Shown in pieces: positions 1 to 6,795 of a stretch of 40,695 nt of DNA; positions within the stretch are counted from its first letter, which is position 1, and every line of letters starts with the position of its first letter. Made by a program: the position numbers and the translations under genes. The stretch spans positions 1-40,695 of the forward strand of contig JAFYZR010000001.1 of NCBI GenBank assembly GCA_017557345.1. Direction: 5' to 3'. This DNA is from Paludibacteraceae bacterium (GTDB taxonomy: Bacteria > Bacteroidota > Bacteroidia > Bacteroidales > Paludibacteraceae). The notes under the pieces are model-generated. The model ran no database searches. It was not told the DNA's origin and saw only the letters and a list, made by a program, of their open reading frames with translations.

Positions 1-120
1 AAAGACGGAGTCCTGCATTTCCGGAGAAAAAGAATTCCACAGTTCGCGGCACTTGCCTTTCAGTTGGTCGTACTCTTCTTTTGGCTGCAAAAGCGCCAAT
101 AAATCTTCAAATAATTTCAT
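1..120 (-). CDS. Partial hypothetical protein (N-terminal 40 codons)
   Basis: An ATG at 120-118 on the minus strand opens a frame that stays open to the window edge. It begins MKLFEDLLALLQPKEEYDQL and continues with charged, probably helical sequence. The 3' end lies outside the window. I do not recognise the family. It is divergent from glyS, and I see no clear TAnnTTTG promoter for it in 121-200. The reading frame is clean, but 40 codons are too few for a functional call. Confidence 0.6.
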   Translation of the reverse strand, partial: MKLFEDLLALLQPKEEYDQLKGKCRELWNSFSPEMQDSVF

Positions 121-200
121 AAGAATAAGAATAGAATAGAACTTCTTTTTTAATTTTTCTTTTGTGTTACTTTTCTTTTTATCGACTTTTCTTTTTCCCC

Positions 201-234
201 GCTAATCACTAATTCCAAAATCGAAAATCGTAAA
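201..234. repeat. Heptamer array upstream of the glyS promoter
   Basis: Five degenerate units read GCTAATC, ACTAATT, CCAAAA, TCGAAAA and TCGTAAA. The array runs almost directly into the -33 TTTG of the glyS promoter. Similar TCGAAAA arrays stand at the same place before the promoters at 6714 and 33956. Confidence 0.6.
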
Positions 235-238
235 AAAA

Positions 239-270
239 TTTGCACATGTCAAAAAAAAGCAGTAATTTTG
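239..270 (+). promoter_or_regulatory. Bacteroidota-type promoter of glyS
   Basis: A -33 TTTG at 239-242 and a -7 TAATTTTG at 263-270 (consensus TAnnTTTG) are separated by 20 nt. Transcription should begin about 5-8 nt downstream, giving a leader of about 30 nt before the ATG at 307. Confidence 0.8.
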
Positions 271-306
271 CAGGCAAAATTCGGATTTAGTAAAAAAACA
301 AAATAT

Positions 307-1878
307 ATGGCAACACAGGAAGAAACATTTAAGAAAATCGTTGCGCATTGCAAGGAATACGGCTTTGTATTCCCGAGCAGCGAGATATACGACGGTCTGG
401 GCGCAGTATATGATTACGGCCAGAACGGCGTAGAGTTGAAGAATAATATCAAGCGTTACTGGTGGGATTCGATGACGCTCCTTCACGAGAACATAGTGGG
501 TATCGATGCAGCTATCTTCATGCACCCGACCACATGGAAAGCTTCGGGTCACGTGGACGCATTTAATGACCCGCTGATAGATAACCGTGACAGCAAGAAA
601 CGTTACCGCGCAGACGTGCTGATCGAAGATCAGATTGCCAAATATGACGATAAAATAGCCAAGGAAGTAGAGAAAGCCCGCAAGCGTTTCGGCGATTCGT
701 TCGACGAGGAACTCTATCGTAAAACGAATGAGCGAGTTAGCGAATTAGTGAATAAACGTGAGGCACTGCACACTCGTTTTGCCAAGGCTATGAACGATAA
801 CAACCTTGACGAACTCAAACAGATCATCCTCGACGAAGAGATCGTTTGCCCGATAAGCGGCACACGCAACTGGACCGACGTTCGTCAGTTTAACCTGATG
901 TTCTCCACCGAGATGGGTTCGACAGCCGATGGTTCGATGAAGATTTACCTCCGTCCGGAAACCGCACAGGGTATCTTCGTTAACTTCCTGAACGTGCAGA
1001 AGACCGGCCGTATGAAAGTGCCTTTCGGTATCGCACAGATCGGTAAGGCCTTCCGTAACGAGATAGTGGCCCGTCAGTTCATCTTCCGTATGCGCGAGTT
1101 CGAGCAGATGGAGATGCAGTTCTTCGTTCGTCCGGGCGAGGAGTTGAAATGGTTCGAGCACTGGAAGCAATTCCGCCTCAAATGGCATAAAGCACTCGGT
1201 CTAGGCGACGAGAAATACCGTTTCCACGACCACGATAAGTTAGCGCACTACGCCAACGCAGCAACGGATATCGAGTTCCTCATGCCGTTCGGATTCAAGG
1301 AAGTGGAAGGTATTCACAGCCGTACGAACTTCGACCTGAGCAGCCATGCCAAGTATAGCGGCAAGAAAATCGAATACTTCGACCCGGAACTCAACCAGGC
1401 CTACACGCCTTACGTCATTGAGACATCCATCGGCGTGGACCGTATGTTCCTGAGCGTTATGTGCTCGAGCTACGAAGAGCAGGCACTCGAAGGCGGCGAC
1501 ACACGCGTCGTTCTCCATTTACCGCCGGTTTTGGCGCCTGTAAAGGCTTGTATCATGCCGCTTGTCAAGAAAGACGGGCTGCCAGAGAAAGCACGCGAGA
1601 TAATGAACGAACTGAAGTTCGATTTCAAGATCGCATACGACGAGAAAGACTCTATCGGTAAGCGTTACCGCCGCCAGGATGCAGTCGGCACACCGTTCTG
1701 TATCACCGTTGACCATGACACGCTTAACGATGGTTGCGTGACCGTTCGTTACCGCGATACCATGGAGCAAGACCGCGTGAAGATTGAAGACTTGCACGAG
1801 ATAATCCGCAAGGCCACGGACGCCAAAGAGCTATACCGCAAGATTGTAGGTGACTCCTTGGAAGATACGAATGAGTAG
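307..1878 (+). CDS. glyS: Glycyl-tRNA synthetase (dimeric, single-chain type)
   Basis: Cytoplasmic class II aminoacyl-tRNA synthetase that charges tRNA-Gly. The 523-aa product matches the homodimeric form rather than the separate GlyQ/GlyS subunits. Visible signatures are the N-terminal catalytic start (VYDYGQNGVELKNN), YLRPETAQG near residue 214, the motif 2 region AFRNEI followed by REFEQMEMQFF near 248-273, and motif 3 with GVDR near 376. A C-terminal anticodon-binding domain follows. I take ATG 307 as the start: an in-frame TTG at 268 lies inside the -7 promoter box. Residues around 143-152 (nt 731-754) are encoded by three near-identical 8-nt words (GCGAGTTA, GCGAATTA, GTGAATAA) that resemble spacer repeats. 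The gene is monocistronic and ends before a bidirectional terminator. Confidence 0.97.
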   Translation: MATQEETFKKIVAHCKEYGFVFPSSEIYDGLGAVYDYGQNGVELKNNIKRYWWDSMTLLHENIVGIDAAIFMHPTTWKASGHVDAFNDPLIDNRDSKKRYRADVLIEDQIAKYDDKIAKEVEKARKRFGDSFDEELYRKTNERVSELVNKREALHTRFAKAMNDNNLDELKQIILDEEIVCPISGTRNWTDVRQFNLMFSTEMGSTADGSMKIYLRPETAQGIFVNFLNVQKTGRMKVPFGIAQIGKAFRNEIVARQFIFRMREFEQMEMQFFVRPGEELKWFEHWKQFRLKWHKALGLGDEKYRFHDHDKLAHYANAATDIEFLMPFGFKEVEGIHSRTNFDLSSHAKYSGKKIEYFDPELNQAYTPYVIETSIGVDRMFLSVMCSSYEEQALEGGDTRVVLHLPPVLAPVKACIMPLVKKDGLPEKAREIMNELKFDFKIAYDEKDSIGKRYRRQDAVGTPFCITVDHDTLNDGCVTVRYRDTMEQDRVKIEDLHEIIRKATDAKELYRKIVGDSLEDTNE

Positions 1879-1920
1879 TGTACGGTGTACGGTGTACGGT
1901 GTATGGTGTACGGTGTATAG
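1879..1920. repeat. Six-unit heptamer array TGTACGG
   Basis: Starting on the base after the glyS stop codon, six 7-nt units follow exactly: TGTACGG three times, then TGTATGG, TGTACGG and TGTATAG. The terminator follows at once. A related array (TGTACAC type) fills the exbD-tonB spacer. Confidence 0.9.
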
Positions 1921-1953
1921 AAAAAAAAGCGGAGCGTTGAGCTCCGTTTTTTT
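1921..1953. terminator. Bidirectional intrinsic terminator between glyS and the aminotransferase gene
   Basis: Stem CGGAGC (1930-1935) / GCTCCG (1941-1946) with loop GTTGA is flanked by an A-run on the left and a T-run on the right, so it can work on both strands. It sits between convergent genes. Confidence 0.85.
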
Positions 1954-1960
1954 ATTCCTT

Positions 1961-1988
1961 TAAACTTTAAACTTTCTACTTTAAACTA
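1961..1988. repeat. TAAACTT heptamer array overlapping the aminotransferase stop
   Basis: Four units read TAAACTT, TAAACTT, TCTACTT and TAAACTA. The stop codon (1976-1978) and last codons of the aminotransferase gene lie inside units 3 and 4, so the array supplies the end of the protein. Confidence 0.75.
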
Positions 1989-3169
1989 TTGTACGCCTCG
2001 AGTGCTTTGCGAAGAACGACCATCGCTTTACCGAGGTCTTCTTTACATAAGATATATGCCATACGCACTTGATGACGGCCATCTTCCGGATTGGTATAGA
2101 AACCTGTTCCCGGTGCCATCATGATCGTTGCGCCTTCATATTGGAAATCGGTCAGACACCATTTGCAGAATTTCTCTGTATCATCTACCGGCAGTTCAAC
2201 CATCACGTAGAACGCGCCCGTAGGAGCCGGGGCAAAGACACCCGGAATCTGATTGAGCTGGTCGATTAAGAAATTACGACGACCGAGGTACTCATCGTAC
2301 ACTTCCTGCATGTATTCCTCGGGCGTAGAGAGCGATGCCTCAGCGATGACCTGACCAATCAGCGGAGGACTCAGACGCGCCTGACAGAATTTCATTACCG
2401 CTTCGCGGACCCCTTTATTCTTCGTGATGAGCGCACCGATACGGATTCCGCACTCGCTATAACGCTTCGACACGCTATCCACGAGAATGACGTTTTGCTC
2501 AATGCCTTCCAAGTGGCACGCAGAGATATACGGCGACTTGGTATAGATAAACTCACGGTACACCTCATCCGAGATAAGATAAAGGTCATATTTCTTCACC
2601 AGATCGCGTATCTGGCGCATCTCCTGCTTGGTGTACAGGTAACCTGTCGGGTTATTGGGATTGCAGATAAGGATAGCGCGGGTCTTCGGTGTGATCTGCT
2701 TCTCGAATTCCTCTACCGGCGGCAGCTTAAAGCCGTTCTTGATATCCGTCTTAACCGATTTAACCACTGCGCCTGCGGAGATAGCGAACGCCATATAATT
2801 GGCATACGACGGGTCGGTTACGATAATCTCATCACCCGGATTGAGGCAACTCATATAAGCGAACATAATCGCCTCTGAACCGCCTGCCGTAATGATTATC
2901 TCATCCGGCGAGAGGTCAATGCCATAGTCCGCATAATAGCTCACCATCTTCGTTCGCAGCGATTTGAGTCCCTGCGAAGGAGAATAAGCCAAAATATCCT
3001 CATTAAAATGCTTGACCGCCTCCATCGCCTGCGGTGGCGTTTTGATATCCGGCTGGCCGATATTCAGATAATAGACATGAACACCCGCCAGTTTCGCCTC
3101 ATCGGCATACTTCGCCAATTTACGGATTGGCGATTCAGGCATCGATTGGGCACGAAATGAGATTTCCAT
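1976..3169 (-). CDS. Pyridoxal-phosphate aminotransferase, class I/II (aspartate aminotransferase-like)
   Basis: A 397-aa cytoplasmic fold-type I PLP enzyme. NPNNPTG is at residues 170-176, the cofactor-binding SDEVYREF at 200-207, and the Schiff-base lysine is probably K235 in DSVSKRYSECGIRIG. The C-terminal substrate-carboxylate arginine is in HQVRMAY. Length and motifs fit the aspartate/tyrosine/aromatic aminotransferase group, and exact substrate cannot be read from sequence. It is the last gene of the pdxJ-exbB-exbD-tonB-DJ-1 operon, 36 nt after the DJ-1-like gene, and ends at the shared terminator with glyS. Sharing a transcript with pdxJ (PLP synthesis) is suggestive, but I would not infer a functional link from that alone. 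Confidence 0.92.
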   Translation of the reverse strand: MEISFRAQSMPESPIRKLAKYADEAKLAGVHVYYLNIGQPDIKTPPQAMEAVKHFNEDILAYSPSQGLKSLRTKMVSYYADYGIDLSPDEIIITAGGSEAIMFAYMSCLNPGDEIIVTDPSYANYMAFAISAGAVVKSVKTDIKNGFKLPPVEEFEKQITPKTRAILICNPNNPTGYLYTKQEMRQIRDLVKKYDLYLISDEVYREFIYTKSPYISACHLEGIEQNVILVDSVSKRYSECGIRIGALITKNKGVREAVMKFCQARLSPPLIGQVIAEASLSTPEEYMQEVYDEYLGRRNFLIDQLNQIPGVFAPAPTGAFYVMVELPVDDTEKFCKWCLTDFQYEGATIMMAPGTGFYTNPEDGRHQVRMAYILCKEDLGKAMVVLRKALEAYNSLK

Positions 3170-3205
3170 AATTCCCTAACTCGAAAATCGTTAACTCGCT
3201 AATCG
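3170..3205. repeat. 36-nt heptamer spacer between DJ-1-like and aminotransferase genes
   Basis: Units such as CCCTAAC, TCGAAAA, TCGTTAA, CTCGCTA and ATCGTTA fill the whole spacer. On the minus strand it contains CGATTAGCGAGTTA, a 14-mer that recurs inside the nadK coding sequence at 10575. Confidence 0.75.
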
Positions 3206-3733
3206 TTAATACTGCGCAGCATCGTATACGGAATCGGCCACATCCGAGCCGACCAGCCGCTCAATGATACAGAAAGCAAAATCGGCACTCAGTCCGGGGC
3301 CTTTCGCTGTGATGATATTCTTTGATTCAACAACCAGTCCGCCCACAAAACTCTCTCCCAGCGCATCTTGGAAGCCCGGATAGCAAGTAGCCTGTTTGCC
3401 TTTCAGAATACCTAATTGCCCCAGCACAGCCGGCGCAGCGCAGATAGCTGCAATCGGTTTTTCCGCTTTGTTATGCTCTACGAGCAAGTCGCGGAGTGCA
3501 GAACACTCACCAAGTTTGGTTTGGCCACCCGGCAGGATAAGCATCTCTGAGTCGGAGAAGTCAATGCGTTCAATGAGCCCATCGGCCTCTACGGCGATGT
3601 TATGTGCGCCGAGCACCATCGGATTACCGGTAATGGAGACTGTCGTTACCGCGATATTAGCACGGCGTAACAAATCAATTGTCGTGATAGCCTCGATTTC
3701 TTCGAAACCATTGTCCAAAAACAAATAATTCAT
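3206..3733 (-). CDS. DJ-1/PfpI family protein
   Basis: A 175-aa single-domain DJ-1/PfpI (ThiJ) protein. The nucleophilic elbow cysteine is C98 in AAICAAPAVLG, and the conserved acidic residues lie in NGFEEIEA at 9-15. The late stretch AKGPGLSADFAFCIIERL fits the subfamily's C-terminal helix. Members include YajL-like chaperones/deglycases and related stress proteins, and the specific activity cannot be assigned here. ATG start. It lies 35 nt after tonB and 36 nt before the aminotransferase gene in one operon. Confidence 0.92.
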   Translation of the reverse strand: MNYLFLDNGFEEIEAITTIDLLRRANIAVTTVSITGNPMVLGAHNIAVEADGLIERIDFSDSEMLILPGGQTKLGECSALRDLLVEHNKAEKPIAAICAAPAVLGQLGILKGKQATCYPGFQDALGESFVGGLVVESKNIITAKGPGLSADFAFCIIERLVGSDVADSVYDAAQY

Positions 3734-3768
3734 AAAACTTTAAACTCTAAACTTTTAACTTTAAACTT
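3734..3768. repeat. 35-nt spacer of exactly five TAAACTT-type heptamers (tonB to DJ-1-like)
   Basis: The spacer divides into AAAACTT, TAAACTC, TAAACTT, TTAACTT and TAAACTT with no base left over. On the minus strand it ends at the ATG of the DJ-1-like gene. Confidence 0.9.
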
Positions 3769-4539
3769 TTAGTTTAACTTGAATATATAGGTGATTGTTC
3801 CGATCTGATCATGGTCGCCCTCCGTAAACTTGGCCTTCCGAGCCGCCTCGAGAGCGAGTTGTTGTGTTTGTTTGTCTGATACATCGCCACCGGTGATGGA
3901 AGCGTTAATGACTTGTCCGGCAGCATTCACACGAATCTGCACCACTACTTTGCCTTCCTGCCTAAAGTCATTTGACGGCTGCGGGAGCGTTCCTTTAATG
4001 CCACGCCCTGCCAGGCTCCAACTGTTTCCTCCGGATGTGCCGTGGCCGACAGGATTGCCTTTCTGTCCGCTGCCTTGACCATCGCCGGAACCGGTGGTAT
4101 TACCGGTATTGCCGAAGAGTGAGCCGAGTTGATTGGCTTTCGCGATAGCCTCAGCTTCCTTAGCCTTGCGTTCGGCTTCTGCCGCTTCGCGGGCTTTACG
4201 CTCTTCTTCCAGACGCGCTTTCTCCTCCGCCTCTTTTTTCTTCTTGGCCTCAGCGAGCGCAAGAGCCTCCGGATCTTCCGTCGTTACATATTCCTCCACC
4301 ATAGGTGCGGAAGAGTGTGCAGGCGCAGCCGTTTCCGGCGAAGGCATAGGAACTGCTTCCGATTGCTCTGCCATATATCCGCCTGCATCTTCTACTTCGC
4401 CGAAGGCGACTTCAATGCCTTCCTCCTCTTCCGGTTGCACATAATAAAGGCGCATGAACCATAAGAGCAGGAAAACCAGCACCATAAACAAGATGGTGCC
4501 TATTGTTGCGATTATATGTCGTTTTTGTTTCTTGGTCAC
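3769..4539 (-). CDS. tonB: TonB family energy transducer
   Basis: A 256-aa inner-membrane protein that would carry proton-motive force from ExbB/ExbD to outer-membrane TonB-dependent receptors. One N-terminal transmembrane helix (about 9-30) is followed by an acidic/proline linker, a Lys/Glu/Ala-rich probable coiled-coil stretch (about 97-136), a Gly-rich stretch (140-172) and a C-terminal TonB domain with EGKVVVQIRVNAAGQV and a final FKLN. The Gly-rich spacer instead of a Pro/Lys linker is usual for Bacteroidota TonB/TolA-like proteins. The start is GTG at 4539, directly after the repeat spacer. Gene order exbB-exbD-tonB supports the role; a TolA-like function is the alternative. Confidence 0.9.
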   Translation of the reverse strand: MTKKQKRHIIATIGTILFMVLVFLLLWFMRLYYVQPEEEEGIEVAFGEVEDAGGYMAEQSEAVPMPSPETAAPAHSSAPMVEEYVTTEDPEALALAEAKKKKEAEEKARLEEERKAREAAEAERKAKEAEAIAKANQLGSLFGNTGNTTGSGDGQGSGQKGNPVGHGTSGGNSWSLAGRGIKGTLPQPSNDFRQEGKVVVQIRVNAAGQVINASITGGDVSDKQTQQLALEAARKAKFTEGDHDQIGTITYIFKLN

Positions 4540-4573
4540 TTTACACTGTACACCTTACACCGTACACTGTACA
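4540..4573. repeat. 34-nt heptamer spacer exbD-tonB (TGTACAC type)
   Basis: Units TTTACAC, TGTACAC, CTTACAC, CGTACAC and TGTACAC fill the spacer, the last sharing its final base with the exbD stop codon. The word is related to the TGTACGG array after glyS. Confidence 0.88.
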
Positions 4574-4984
4574 CTATTGTCGCTTCGTAGCGACAACCAG
4601 CCTCATATGATGTTCGTTAGCGATGTCGAGCACACGCACCACTTCCTTGTATGCCACATCCTCATCGGCATGCAGCGCGATATACAAAGTGCTATCCGAT
4701 GCCTGAATACCGCTCAGATAACCTTCCAGGCTCTCCGGATCGATGGGTCTTGGTTTCTCTTTGCCAATCGCCACGAAATAATTACCGAGGTTGTCTATCG
4801 ACACTTTCGCTACCTGCGGGCGTGTGGCAGTCTGCGCACGGGAAGTCGGCAGGTTGATTTTTATATCATTGGGAGAGGACATTGTAGACGCCATGACAAA
4901 GAAGAGCAACAACAGGAACACCAAGTCCGTCATTGAACTCATTGCGAACGTCGCTTCTACCCTATTTCGTCTTTTTAAAGCCAT
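4574..4984 (-). CDS. exbD: ExbD/TolR family biopolymer transport protein
   Basis: A 136-aa inner-membrane protein with a short basic cytoplasmic N-terminus (MALKRRNR), one transmembrane helix at about 17-37, and a periplasmic domain ending LVVATKRQ. D20 in SSMTDLVFLLLLFF is the expected protonatable aspartate of the ExbD/TolR helix. It should form the proton channel with the upstream ExbB. Spacers of 37 nt before and 34 nt after it, both made of repeats, place it in the same operon. Confidence 0.93.
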   Translation of the reverse strand: MALKRRNRVEATFAMSSMTDLVFLLLLFFVMASTMSSPNDIKINLPTSRAQTATRPQVAKVSIDNLGNYFVAIGKEKPRPIDPESLEGYLSGIQASDSTLYIALHADEDVAYKEVVRVLDIANEHHMRLVVATKRQ

Positions 4985-5021
4985 AAAATCATTTACGATT
5001 TACAAATTTACGATTTACGAT
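4985..5021. repeat. 37-nt heptamer spacer exbB-exbD (TTTACGA type)
   Basis: Units TTTACGA, TTTACAA, ATTTACGA and TTTACGA fill the space between the two genes. The same word recurs after rlmH (37338-37365). Confidence 0.85.
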
Positions 5022-5705
5022 TTAAGCAGGCTCGTTGAGCAAGTCCATAAACTCCAGTGTACGGCTCTCGAGGAGGCGCACCACGCGGTCAATACGTGCC
5101 ACGAGATAGTTATAGGCAAACATAGCGAGGATACCTACAATCAAACCGCCGATGGTTGTTACCATTGCTTGGTACATACCGGTTGAGAGAGCGCTCATCT
5201 CAATAATGCCGCTGGAGGATTGCGCCATGTTATAGAACGTCTGCACCATACCCAACACGGTCCCCAAGAAACCGAGCATCGGAGCACCTCCGGCTATGGT
5301 TGCCATGATAACAAGACCTTTCTCCAGGCGGCCTACTTCCAGGTTTCCTACGTTCTCCACAGCCACTTGCACGTCTTGCATCGGGCGGCCTATACGCGTT
5401 ATTCCTTTCTCAATCATGTGCGCGGAAGGAGTGTCCGTCTCTTTGCAGAGGTTCAGAGCCGAATCAATTTTGCCGTCGTGAATATAATCGCGGATACGGT
5501 CCATGAACGACTTATCCTCTTTCGTAGCCTGCTTGATAACTACCAGACGAGCGATGAAGATATAACATGCGCCGGCAAGGAGGATAGCCAGGATAAGCAT
5601 TATCCAACCGCCATATTGCGCCATTTCCCATAAGTTGATTGACTCTTGCGTCATTTCTTCCATTACCGGCTCTTGAAGAGCGATTGTATCAATTTGAAAA
5701 AGCAT
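5022..5705 (-). CDS. exbB: MotA/TolQ/ExbB proton channel family protein
   Basis: A 227-aa inner-membrane protein with three predicted transmembrane helices at about 33-54, 129-155 and 172-200. The family signature is in TM2 (APMLGFLGTVLGMVQTF, about 141-157) and TM3 carries the conserved TTIGGLIVGILAMFAYNYL. With ExbD it forms the proton-driven motor that energises TonB. I choose ATG 5705. A TTG nine codons upstream falls inside the repeat spacer and adds an unlikely extension. The gene follows pdxJ by 45 nt. Confidence 0.93.
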   Translation of the reverse strand: MLFQIDTIALQEPVMEEMTQESINLWEMAQYGGWIMLILAILLAGACYIFIARLVVIKQATKEDKSFMDRIRDYIHDGKIDSALNLCKETDTPSAHMIEKGITRIGRPMQDVQVAVENVGNLEVGRLEKGLVIMATIAGGAPMLGFLGTVLGMVQTFYNMAQSSSGIIEMSALSTGMYQAMVTTIGGLIVGILAMFAYNYLVARIDRVVRLLESRTLEFMDLLNEPA

Positions 5706-5715
5706 ATAATAAAAT

Positions 5716-5750
5716 AAATTACAAATTATCAATTACAAATTACCAATGAT
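5716..5750. repeat. 35-nt array of five AAATTAC-type heptamers after pdxJ
   Basis: Units AAATTAC, AAATTAT, CAATTAC, AAATTAC and CAATGAT end exactly at the pdxJ stop codon (5751-5753). About 10 more A/T bases separate the array from the exbB start. Confidence 0.88.
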
Positions 5751-6464
5751 TTACTTAAGTAAATCCAGATATTCCTGAATCGTTTCCTGGATGCCAAGAT
5801 AGAGCGCATCGCAGATGATGGCATGTCCGATACTTACCTCCGCGGTCCACGGGAAAGCTTTGATGAACGGCTTGAGGTTCTTCAGGTTCAAGTCATGTCC
5901 GGCATTCATTCCCAGTCCCAGCTCATGCGCTTTCTCTGCTGCCGGGCGATACATCTCAATGGCACGTTTCGGATCTTCGGGGAACAATTCCGCATAAGGA
6001 CCGGTATATAACTCCACGCGGTCGGCGCCAGTACGCAAAGCGTACTCCACCATTATCGGATTCGGATCAACGAAGATGCTCACGCGCATGCGATGAGCGT
6101 GCAACTGGTTCACCACGCCTTTGAGGAAATGCAGGTTTTTGCGTGTGTCCCATCCATGGTTGGACGTCAACTGGTTAGGATCATCCGGCACCAAGGTCAC
6201 TTGCGTCGGACGCACATCTTCTACCAGCGCCAGAAATTCTTCCGTCGGATTGCCTTCTATATTCAACTCCGTCGTGATCATCGACTTGAGCTGATAGACA
6301 TCCTCCTTGCGGATATGCCGCTCATCGGGACGCGGATGCACCGTTATGCCCTGTGCGCCGAACAACTCGCAATCGACCGCAAAACGCTGAACGTCAGGCA
6401 GATTGCCGCCGCGCGCATTGCGCAGCGTTGCCACTTTATTGATGTTTACACTAAGTTTCGTCAT
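5751..6464 (-). CDS. pdxJ: Pyridoxine 5'-phosphate synthase
   Basis: A 237-aa cytoplasmic TIM-barrel enzyme that condenses 1-deoxyxylulose 5-phosphate with 3-amino-2-oxopropyl phosphate in DXP-dependent vitamin B6 synthesis. Signatures: [16 protein letters not shown] at the N-terminus, [13 protein letters not shown] (catalytic histidine and phosphate loop), [29 protein letters not shown] near 180-190 and [13 protein letters not shown] near the C-terminus. Length is normal for the family. It is the first gene of the leftward operon, with a good promoter at 6487-6518 and a leader of about 15 nt. Confidence 0.97.
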   Translation of the reverse strand: MTKLSVNINKVATLRNARGGNLPDVQRFAVDCELFGAQGITVHPRPDERHIRKEDVYQLKSMITTELNIEGNPTEEFLALVEDVRPTQVTLVPDDPNQLTSNHGWDTRKNLHFLKGVVNQLHAHRMRVSIFVDPNPIMVEYALRTGADRVELYTGPYAELFPEDPKRAIEMYRPAAEKAHELGLGMNAGHDLNLKNLKPFIKAFPWTAEVSIGHAIICDALYLGIQETIQEYLDLLK

Positions 6465-6486
6465 GAGTATGCCACAAAATCCGGTG

Positions 6487-6518
6487 CAAAGTTACAACAA
6501 ATTTTTTAAATTTGCAAA
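6487..6518 (-). promoter_or_regulatory. Bacteroidota-type promoter of pdxJ operon
   Basis: On the minus strand, TTTG (6518-6515) and TAACTTTG (6494-6487) are separated by 20 nt. The pdxJ ATG at 6464 lies about 22 nt beyond the -7 box. Confidence 0.8.
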
Positions 6519-6583
6519 CTTTTTAGCAAAAAAAATATCGTGTAGCGTCCGAAGTGACTACAAATTTATGCCCATTCGGGGAG

Positions 6584-6673
6584 AAAAATTGAACATTTTT
6601 GGATAGGTGTTGCATAGGTAATAACCTCGACATAATACCGATGAGACACCGATTGGAAAAATTGAACATTTTG
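6584..6673 (+). repeat. Boxed 11-nt-periodic element, copy A
   Basis: Two direct boxes AATTGAACATTTT (6587-6599 and 6660-6672; box-to-box 73 nt) enclose units of about 11 nt such as TTGCATAGGTA, ATAACCTCGAC, ATAATACCGAT and GAGACACCGAT. It shares AACCTCGACATAATACCGAT and the following GAGAC with copy D at 33803. Confidence 0.85.
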
Positions 6674-6708
6674 TCGAAAATCGAATATCGAAAATCGAAA
6701 ATCGAAAA
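6674..6708. repeat. Five-unit TCGAAAA heptamer array before the LRR-protein promoter
   Basis: Exactly TCGAAAA, TCGAATA, TCGAAAA, TCGAAAA and TCGAAAA, 35 nt. It begins one base after the element's right box and is followed by an A-run leading into the -33 TTTG. Confidence 0.9.
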
Positions 6709-6713
6709 AAAAA

Positions 6714-6745
6714 TTTGCATATTTGATTTTTTTTTAGTAATTTTG
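6714..6745 (+). promoter_or_regulatory. Bacteroidota-type promoter of the LRR-protein/nadK operon
   Basis: TTTG at 6714-6717 and TAATTTTG at 6738-6745 with 20 nt between. The leader before ATG 6796 is about 45 nt, A-rich and lacking a Shine-Dalgarno sequence. Confidence 0.85.
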
Positions 6746-6795
6746 CAGCGCAAAATGTGTGCAAAAATGATTAACAACTATAATAACAAACAGTT

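Larger units (their letters stand above)
6465..6795. other. 331-nt divergent regulatory region (pdxJ / LRR protein)
   Basis: From left to right it holds the leftward pdxJ promoter (6487-6518), about 65 nt with nothing I recognise, a copy of the 11-nt-periodic element (6584-6673), a five-unit TCGAAAA heptamer array (6674-6708), and the rightward promoter (6714-6745). There is no open frame of interest. Confidence 0.7.

Noticed and set aside
121-200. Promoter for the leftward partial gene
   Set aside because: The region is A/T-rich, but no TAnnTTTG with a correctly spaced TTG is visible on the minus strand.
268-306. Upstream TTG start extending GlyRS by 13 residues
   Set aside because: The TTG lies inside the -7 promoter box, so it cannot be on the transcript.
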